IMG/VR virus record: IMGVR_UViG_3300027771_000138
Location: 1 to 20,213 of that record
From: a virus
Direction: 5' to 3' (one strand)
Length of the DNA: 20,213 nt
Positions 15,560 through 20,213 of this stretch are shown one piece after another. Position numbers and translations under genes: made by a program. Below the pieces are notes generated by a model. The model saw only the letters and a program-made list of their open reading frames with translations. It did no database searches and had not been told where the DNA came from. The first letter of the stretch is position 1. Each line of letters begins with the position of its first letter.

Positions 15560-16903
15560 TCAATTCATTTCGTCGAATTTCTTTTTCATCATTTTTCTTA
15601 AATATTCATTATGGTTGTCCATTTCCTTTGTAGTTTCTTTTCCTTGTATTGATGTATCTACATATATATCTATTTGACCGTTTGAAGCATTCATTTTACT
15701 AGGGAATGTTATACCATCAGGACCGAATCTATTTTTAATAACATGCCATCTTCCTGTATTTGCTAGCTTATCTTCTATTTTTCTACTCAAGGATAGAACA
15801 AAATCTGCAGTCATAATTTTACTATATGATTCTGCAATCTTTTCTGCTCCAATTATATCATCTTCTAAAGCTGATCTATTTGCTTGTGATGCAGTCCAAA
15901 CTGGTATTTCATATTCACCTGCCATACCTCTTAAATCTTCATAGATATTACCAAGTTCTAATCTAATTTCTTTCCCATGTCCACGTAAAAGATCTGCATA
16001 ATCTACTATAATTAAATCTGGTTTTTTTCCAAATGCCATACATCTTTGAATATGGGCCGATATAGTATTTACAGTTGCGGCCTTAGTTGGATAGTATTTT
16101 ACAATTAAATCACCCTTTAATGTTTCAACCTTTTTCTTAACATCATCAATATTATATTTTAATTCTTGGGCCTGGATTCCCGTGAATACTGCGTCATATC
16201 TTAAACCTACATAAGCTGCATTTAATTCAAGAGTATAATGTATAACATTTAGTCCTGCTTTTACTGCATTTGCTCCTACATTTACAAGGGCCCATGATTT
16301 TCCAATACCAGCAGGAGCAACCATTACCCCTAATTCACCTTTACCTAAACCACCGTCTGCTATATCATCAATTGCATCCCACCCAGTTTTTACTGTATTT
16401 CTAACTGAGTCTAGATATCTTTCATCTATGTGTTTTGCGTATTCATGGCCGACATCTTTTTCTACACCAGCCTTCATAGCATTATCAACCTTAATTTTTA
16501 TAGAATCATAATCTCCCCTATTTAATAATTCAACAGATTCAATTATGGCTTTTTTTATTTCTTGATTTTTACAAAATTCTAATGCTTTATTTTTAACAAA
16601 ATCTAGGTCTTCTGCATCCATCTGGCCAAAGGCTTCTTTTAGATTATCAGCAATAGTTTTTTGAAGTAATTCATTATCCATTTCTACTATTTTAACCTTC
16701 ATAGCTTCCAATGTTGGAGTGGAATTATATTCCTTAAAATAATCTTTAATAATATCTAATATTATAATATTGGCTTCTGATTCAAAATAAGAAGATTCTA
16801 AAATATCTAATATTTGTTGTAGGAATAGTTTATCTTTGAATAATAAAGCTATTAACTTTATTTGAAAAGAATATCCAAAATCACTTAACTTATTTACTTT
16901 CAT
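15560..16903 (-). CDS. 41: replicative DNA helicase, gp41/DnaB type
   Basis: This hexameric 5'-3' helicase unwinds DNA ahead of the polymerase and anchors primase. The protein is 447 aa (T4 gp41 is about 475). The N-terminal 150 residues are helical, as in the DnaB/gp41 collar. The RecA-like motor starts near residue 170. Walker A is APAGIGKS (196-203), the catalytic Glu lies in YTLELN (around 223-228), Walker B is LIIVDYADLL (297-306), and the H3-type TASQANRSA (338-346) senses nucleotide and DNA. A basic KNRFGPDG near 390 fits the arginine-finger/H4 region. Its ATG overlaps the end of the 5' nuclease gene by 14 bp in another frame, so the two are coupled. No primase or helicase loader is visible in this window. 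Confidence 0.94.
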   Translation of the reverse strand: MKVNKLSDFGYSFQIKLIALLFKDKLFLQQILDILESSYFESEANIIILDIIKDYFKEYNSTPTLEAMKVKIVEMDNELLQKTIADNLKEAFGQMDAEDLDFVKNKALEFCKNQEIKKAIIESVELLNRGDYDSIKIKVDNAMKAGVEKDVGHEYAKHIDERYLDSVRNTVKTGWDAIDDIADGGLGKGELGVMVAPAGIGKSWALVNVGANAVKAGLNVIHYTLELNAAYVGLRYDAVFTGIQAQELKYNIDDVKKKVETLKGDLIVKYYPTKAATVNTISAHIQRCMAFGKKPDLIIVDYADLLRGHGKEIRLELGNIYEDLRGMAGEYEIPVWTASQANRSALEDDIIGAEKIAESYSKIMTADFVLSLSRKIEDKLANTGRWHVIKNRFGPDGITFPSKMNASNGQIDIYVDTSIQGKETTKEMDNHNEYLRKMMKKKFDEMN

Positions 16904-17945
16904 TATTTTCTTCTCTTATTGCAAAAGCATTTAATGTAGAAAAAGTATCTTTAAGCCATAGTTGGGGATTTTTTATGTTCATGTTTATAGAATCTTCTAA
17001 CAACATTTTCATAAAATTTGGTTTTATAAGTTTAGGTATTTTAGATTTACAAATATTATTTATAGACTCTTTGGCTCTACCAGATATATCAACCTCTTCT
17101 AATTGCATTAACTTATGGTTTAGTTCTAACATATCTTTACTGCCTAAAATAGATTCTGATAGTTTTGTACCATCGTCAGCTGACTTTATGTGTTCAAATA
17201 TATCTTCTAGTCCTATTTTTTTATCTTCAAATAATATGGGTAATCTTTTTTGTAGTGTTTTAGTACCTGCACCACGTATCCCTGGAATATTATCTGAACT
17301 ATCACCTGTTAAAACCCTATACATTAAGAAATTTTTTGAATCTATATCAAATTCTTCCTTAATAGTGTCTTTGAAATAGAATTTTTTCTTAGTTGGCGAC
17401 CACACTTGTACCCTGTCATCTATGAGTTGTAGAAAGTCTTTATCGGTTGACATTATAATACATTGACTTTTAGGATACACTTGTTGAGAAATATAAGCCA
17501 TTGAATCATCAGCCTCTATATTTTCTATAGACATTACACTAACAGGTAGTTGTTCTAAGTATTGTGATAGTCTTTGTAGTTGTTGTGCCATTGCTACTCT
17601 TTCATCGTCAACACTATTAAACTCATTTATCCTGGTCATTCTGTGTTTAACTCTACGAGTTGCTTTGTAGTCTGGAAAAAGTTTTCTACGTCGTTGACTT
17701 CCGCCTTTACCGTCAAAACAAATAATAACTCTAGTTGGTTTTATGTTTCTAATTGCATATCCTATTGACATTAGAAATCCAGTAATACCACCAACATGGG
17801 TACCATTTTCATTGACAGTTGGTACTACAACAAATGCTCTTATAAACGTATTTAGTCCATCTATAATTAAAATCCTGTCATTTGCATCTTTAGGCAATTC
17901 CTGCTTTTCCAGGCTTGCCAACATATTTAGGTATTTTTTATTCAT
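16890..17945 (-). CDS. rnh: T4 RNase H-type 5'-3' exonuclease / flap nuclease
   Basis: This nuclease removes RNA primers and 5' flaps from lagging-strand fragments. The 351-aa protein has the complete FEN/RNase H metal site: IDGLN (Asp29), CFDG (Asp78), IEADDS (144-148), STDKD (166-170) and GDSSDN (214-219). After these come GIRGAGTKTLQKR (222-234), the helix-hairpin-helix DNA-binding element. The basic GGSQRRRKLFPDYKATR stretch (80-97) is the helical-arch entry region typical of the family. The length fits T4 RNase H (305 aa) with a longer C-terminus. It is the first gene after the structured noncoding block, and its start lies 4-5 nt after the conserved promoter-like block. No clear Shine-Dalgarno is present. 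Confidence 0.93.
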   Translation of the reverse strand: MNKKYLNMLASLEKQELPKDANDRILIIDGLNTFIRAFVVVPTVNENGTHVGGITGFLMSIGYAIRNIKPTRVIICFDGKGGSQRRRKLFPDYKATRRVKHRMTRINEFNSVDDERVAMAQQLQRLSQYLEQLPVSVMSIENIEADDSMAYISQQVYPKSQCIIMSTDKDFLQLIDDRVQVWSPTKKKFYFKDTIKEEFDIDSKNFLMYRVLTGDSSDNIPGIRGAGTKTLQKRLPILFEDKKIGLEDIFEHIKSADDGTKLSESILGSKDMLELNHKLMQLEEVDISGRAKESINNICKSKIPKLIKPNFMKMLLEDSINMNIKNPQLWLKDTFSTLNAFAIREENNESK

Positions 17946-17949
17946 ATAG

Positions 17950-18002
17950 TAATATAATCAATTTAATTGAAATAAAAAAATTTTGGGTGAAAAGTTATTA
18001 AC
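17950..18002 (-). promoter_or_regulatory. conserved promoter-like block upstream of the 5' nuclease (copy 2)
   Basis: This 53-bp noncoding block directly follows the structured RNA candidate and ends 4 bp before the nuclease start. It matches 2628-2690 upstream of the polymerase: TAATATAATCA, then TTGAAATAAAAAAATT, GGTGAA and AAGTTATTAAC (plus strand) are shared in the same order. This copy lacks a 10-nt segment between GGTGAA and AAGTT. The -10-like GATTATATTA lies so close to the ATG that the transcript would be leaderless or nearly so, unless the active element is further upstream. Confidence 0.55.
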
Positions 18003-18021
18003 AAAAATAAAAGGCTCTTGG

Positions 18022-18261
18022 TTGATTAAAACAGTCGCAATATAAGTGAGGACTTTTAATCTTAACATTCTACACCACGAGAAGGTGGCCTTTTTTCGTA
18101 GAACTTTGTATATTGCGTAAGCTCTATCACTCTTTTAGTACTAGTTCCCCTACAGTGACTCTCAGAGAACATTGGTATCAGCCCTAAAATAGCTTCAGAC
18201 TTGCGGGTTTTTGGTATTGGCCACTAGGTCTACCTAAACCACTTTCGCAATATACTTAATA
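18022..18261 (-). ncRNA. candidate structured noncoding RNA with alternative pairings
   Basis: No gene fits this gap between uvsX and the nuclease gene. By my count 76 of the 180 bases from 18061 to 18240 are G or C (42%), well above the AT-rich surroundings. On the minus strand a perfect 10-bp closing helix joins GTATATTGCG (18255-18246) to CGCAATATAC (18117-18108). Inside it, GTTCTC (18170-18165) pairs with GGGAAC (18149-18144) using one U-G wobble that exists only on the minus strand. The loop of that hairpin carries TCACT, which can pair with AGTGA (18131-18127) as a pseudoknot. Downstream are a GTAGAA/TTCTAC hairpin enclosing a GTGG/CCAC stem, and an 8-bp GATTAAAA/TTTTAATC hairpin whose loop holds a second TATATTGCG (18044-18036). 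That copy competes for the same partner. I recognise no known RNA family. It could be a switch, ribozyme, attenuator or stable phage sRNA. Confidence 0.6.
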
Positions 18262-19386
18262 TTAACCTGTTGGAGGTGCTTCATCTGTATGTTCTAAGTC
18301 ATCAATTCCAAAATTATCTAATTTGTAATCCATTATAACTTTATCACATATCTTCTTATACACTTCTTCCTTTAATGTTGGGTCAGCTTCTAACTTTCCA
18401 TTCCAATCTTTTGAAAGGAATTTAATTTCTTCACCTGAATCTCTAGTTAAAGTATACCAACTACCACCTTGCTTAATCATTCCATAGTCTTTTAGAATTC
18501 TTAACCATCCACCTAAATCGTCTATTCCAGATTCGAAATAAATATCGAATTCAGAAGTTCTCAATGGTGGACCCATTCTGTTTTTAACAACTATACATTT
18601 GGTCTTAATTCCAACAACTTGGTCTTTTCCATTAACCTTTGCTTTAATTTGACCTGCAGCCTTTAACCTTAACCTACAAGATGCATGAAATTGTAATGCC
18701 TTTCCACCACTTGTTGTCCAAGGGTCTCCAAACATTACACCAAGTTTTTGACGTAATTGGTTTGTAAATATCAAAGCAATTCTCTGGCGACCAATCATGT
18801 TTGTACACTTTCTCATTGCCTTTGAAATAACAATAGCCTTTCCAGTCGACCAACCGTCTTTACTGTAATCAGCTTCTTGTTCTACTCTAGTAGTTGCAGC
18901 TGCAACTGAATCTACAACTATAGTTACCAGTCTATCCTTGTCGCTTTCTCTAACTTTACTAATGATGTTTTCTATAACTTCAAATATATCTTCAACTGTT
19001 TCTAATTGAATATATAATAGCTTTTTAGTATCAATACCTAAACACTCAAGAAATTCTTCATTTACTGCATTTTCAGTATCTATAAATACAGCCAATCCAC
19101 CCTTCTTTTGTGTGTTTGCAAGTATTTGTGCAGCAACTAAAGATTTTCCTGAAGCCTCCATACCAGTTATTTCGGTAATTCTACCAACTGGAATACCACC
19201 ATTAGGCCTATTAGCTATCGCAATATCAAGCATAGAAGAACCTGTTGAAATCCATTCAGTTAAATCTGTTGGTGTTTCATCGGCTCCATCAAGAAAGTGG
19301 GCTACTTTAAAGTCCTTAAATTTCTTGTTTAAGCTATCAGCTAATACTTCTGCTAATTTATCTCTGTCTTCTCGTTTATTTACCAT
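18262..19386 (-). CDS. uvsX: UvsX/RecA-type recombinase
   Basis: This recombinase coats ssDNA and catalyses strand exchange for recombination-dependent replication and repair. The protein is 374 aa. Walker A is GMEASGKS (75-82), and the strand VTIVVDSVAAA (154-164) holds the Walker B Asp. TNQLRQKLGVMFGDPWTTSGGKALQFHAS (split across 208-236) corresponds to RecA's TNQ...GGxALKFYAS region, including DNA-binding loop L2 and the ATP-sensing Gln. The first 40 residues form the polymerisation helix region. The tail is acidic (DDLEHTDEA), as in RecA proteins. The start lies 5 nt after the gp32 stop with no Shine-Dalgarno, so translation is probably coupled to gp32. The uncommon Walker A Glu-Ala-Ser in place of RecA's Glu-Ser-Ser is typical of phage forms. 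Confidence 0.95.
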   Translation of the reverse strand: MVNKREDRDKLAEVLADSLNKKFKDFKVAHFLDGADETPTDLTEWISTGSSMLDIAIANRPNGGIPVGRITEITGMEASGKSLVAAQILANTQKKGGLAVFIDTENAVNEEFLECLGIDTKKLLYIQLETVEDIFEVIENIISKVRESDKDRLVTIVVDSVAAATTRVEQEADYSKDGWSTGKAIVISKAMRKCTNMIGRQRIALIFTNQLRQKLGVMFGDPWTTSGGKALQFHASCRLRLKAAGQIKAKVNGKDQVVGIKTKCIVVKNRMGPPLRTSEFDIYFESGIDDLGGWLRILKDYGMIKQGGSWYTLTRDSGEEIKFLSKDWNGKLEADPTLKEEVYKKICDKVIMDYKLDNFGIDDLEHTDEAPPTG

Positions 19387-19391
19387 ATCTA

Positions 19392-20183
19392 TTAACTAAA
19401 CAAATCGTCAAAGGCTTTACTAATATCATCAGTTTTTCCTACTTTAGCTGGCGCTTTTGCAGTTGCTGTGTCGTTATTAGTACCATTAGTTTTGTTTTCC
19501 CATGGTAAATCTCCAACATCTTCACCTTCACCTTCTGGACTTAACCAAGTTTCTAGTGCTCCTTTTAATTCATCATATGAAACTTTCTTAAAAATACTAA
19601 AAATTTCTTGTTGTCCACTAACGATTTTATCAGCAAGAGCTTTGTCTTCGGTTGCTGGTGTTTGATTTGGTTTAACACGGATTGCAGTTTTTGGATATGT
19701 TCCTGCTCCTTCTGACGGAGTAAATTCAACAACAATATCTCTACCATCTTTAAGACCTGTAATATCACCATAATCTGGATCTGAAATAAATCCTAATAAT
19801 TCTGCGTATACTTGTTTTCCGAATCCCCAAAATTTAACACCTTCACCTTCTTCTCCACGTACAATTACTGGTACGTAAACCCTCATTTTAGGTTCTAATT
19901 TTTTAGAAAGTTTCCAATCATCTGAATTACCAGTTGATTTTAATTTTTCTGCAAATTCTACTACTGGGTCAGATTCACCATGCGTTACTGGTGATAAATA
20001 GTTTCTTTTACCTAAGTCATAGTGAAAGAATAATTCCAAGAATGGATTATCTGTATCATGTTGGTAAGGTACTATTCTCACTTGATTTTTACCTGGACTT
20101 GGTTTCCATAAGCTGGAAGTCCTAGTTGTTTGAGACTGTAAGTCTCCTAGTTTTTTGCGGATTGCATCTAAGTCAATTGCCAT
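19392..20183 (-). CDS. 32: gp32-like single-stranded DNA-binding protein
   Basis: This protein binds ssDNA cooperatively at the fork and recruits replication and recombination partners. At 263 aa it is somewhat shorter than T4 gp32 (301 aa). The N-terminal basic segment (about 1-22) precedes an OB-fold region with aromatic clusters: SSLWKP (23-28), the FFHYDLGKRNYLSP stretch (52-65) and VKFWGFGKQVYAELLGF (116-132). The C-terminus is acidic and ends DDISKAFDDLFS, the usual partner-binding tail after a Thr/Asn/Ala linker. No cysteine occurs anywhere, so the His/Cys zinc site of T4 gp32 is absent; the residues where it should be read YLSPVTHGESDPVVEFAEKL. A strong AGGAGA ribosome site (20190-20196) sits 8 nt before the ATG. 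It heads the uvsX-nuclease-helicase run, a T4-like order. Confidence 0.85.
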   Translation of the reverse strand: MAIDLDAIRKKLGDLQSQTTRTSSLWKPSPGKNQVRIVPYQHDTDNPFLELFFHYDLGKRNYLSPVTHGESDPVVEFAEKLKSTGNSDDWKLSKKLEPKMRVYVPVIVRGEEGEGVKFWGFGKQVYAELLGFISDPDYGDITGLKDGRDIVVEFTPSEGAGTYPKTAIRVKPNQTPATEDKALADKIVSGQQEIFSIFKKVSYDELKGALETWLSPEGEGEDVGDLPWENKTNGTNNDTATAKAPAKVGKTDDISKAFDDLFS

Positions 20184-20213
20184 TTTTTTTCTCCTGTTTT
20201 AATTATTATTTAG

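Noticed and set aside
18071-18096. Plus-strand hairpin CCAC/GTGG followed by CCTTTTTT, resembling a plus-strand terminator
   Set aside because: Nothing is coded on the plus strand here. The same bases form an internal stem and an A-rich internal loop of the minus-strand RNA, which explains them better.
18022-18261. tRNA, tmRNA, RNase P RNA, group I intron or cobalamin riboswitch in the noncoding block
   Set aside because: I found no cloverleaf with CCA end, no tmRNA or RNase P core words, no group I P/Q/R/S core, and no B12-box. Both flanking genes are complete, so it is not an intron.
1-20213. CRISPR arrays, insertion sequences, tRNA genes or attachment sites
   Set aside because: No regular spaced repeats, transposase-like protein, terminal inverted repeats or cloverleaf sequences were seen on either strand.

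Overview
The window reads as a stretch of a tailed, T4-like (myovirus-type) phage genome. It is AT-rich, every gene lies on the minus strand, and genes are tightly packed with TAATG/ATGA-type stop-start overlaps. The replication genes are of T4 type: a gp32-like ssDNA-binding protein, a UvsX/RecA recombinase, a T4 RNase H-type 5' nuclease, a gp41/DnaB-type helicase and a family B DNA polymerase. The start of a GroES/gp31-like co-chaperonin sits at the left edge. The host is probably a member of the Bacteroidetes, because the largest protein carries tandem Ig/PKD-like repeats of the 'AGPN...C...W-S' style common in surface proteins of that phylum. That host call is an inference and is the weakest part of this picture.

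In transcription order (right to left) the layout is as follows. (1) 20183-15560: gp32-like, uvsX, a roughly 240-nt noncoding block that looks like a structured RNA, a conserved promoter-like block, the 5' nuclease and the helicase, ending in a terminator-like hairpin. (2) 15469-13350: an adenosylcobalamin-dependent (class II) ribonucleotide reductase and a small zinc-ribbon-like protein. (3) 13298-9471: one 1275-aa Cys/Ser/Thr-rich repeat protein, probably structural or adhesive. (4) 9471-4538: a degenerate UDP-galactopyranose-mutase-like flavoprotein fold, a thymidylate-synthase-family enzyme whose dUMP-selecting Asn is Asp, a DUF6378-like protein, a dUTPase, an SGNH-hydrolase-like protein and a myo-inositol-1-phosphate synthase. 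(5) 4538-84: a small HAD phosphatase-like protein, a protein of the 5-hmdU-DNA-kinase helical / thymine-pyrophosphorylase-like superfamily, the DNA polymerase and groES.

Most of this fits one job: making and polymerising nucleotides, probably with a modified pyrimidine. The class II reductase makes deoxynucleotides and the dUTPase removes dUTP. The thymidylate-synthase relative is predicted to act on dCMP (hydroxymethylation or methylation), and the overlapping DUF6378-like gene could supply its monophosphate substrate. The hypermodification-superfamily protein, the inositol phosphate synthase, the HAD protein, the SGNH-like protein and the mutase-like protein lie in the same run of genes. 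The most interesting reading is a previously undescribed DNA base hypermodification system, perhaps polyol- or sugar-based. This is a hypothesis; a host-metabolism or surface-glycan role for the inositol and sugar genes is a real alternative.

The second strong signal is noncoding. Between uvsX and the 5' nuclease the minus strand carries three copies of a 9-10 base word, two direct and one inverted. The inverted copy can pair with either direct copy, and there are several further helices and a possible pseudoknot, in a block clearly richer in G+C than its surroundings. It is followed by a 53-bp block that recurs, with a 10-nt insertion, upstream of the DNA polymerase gene.
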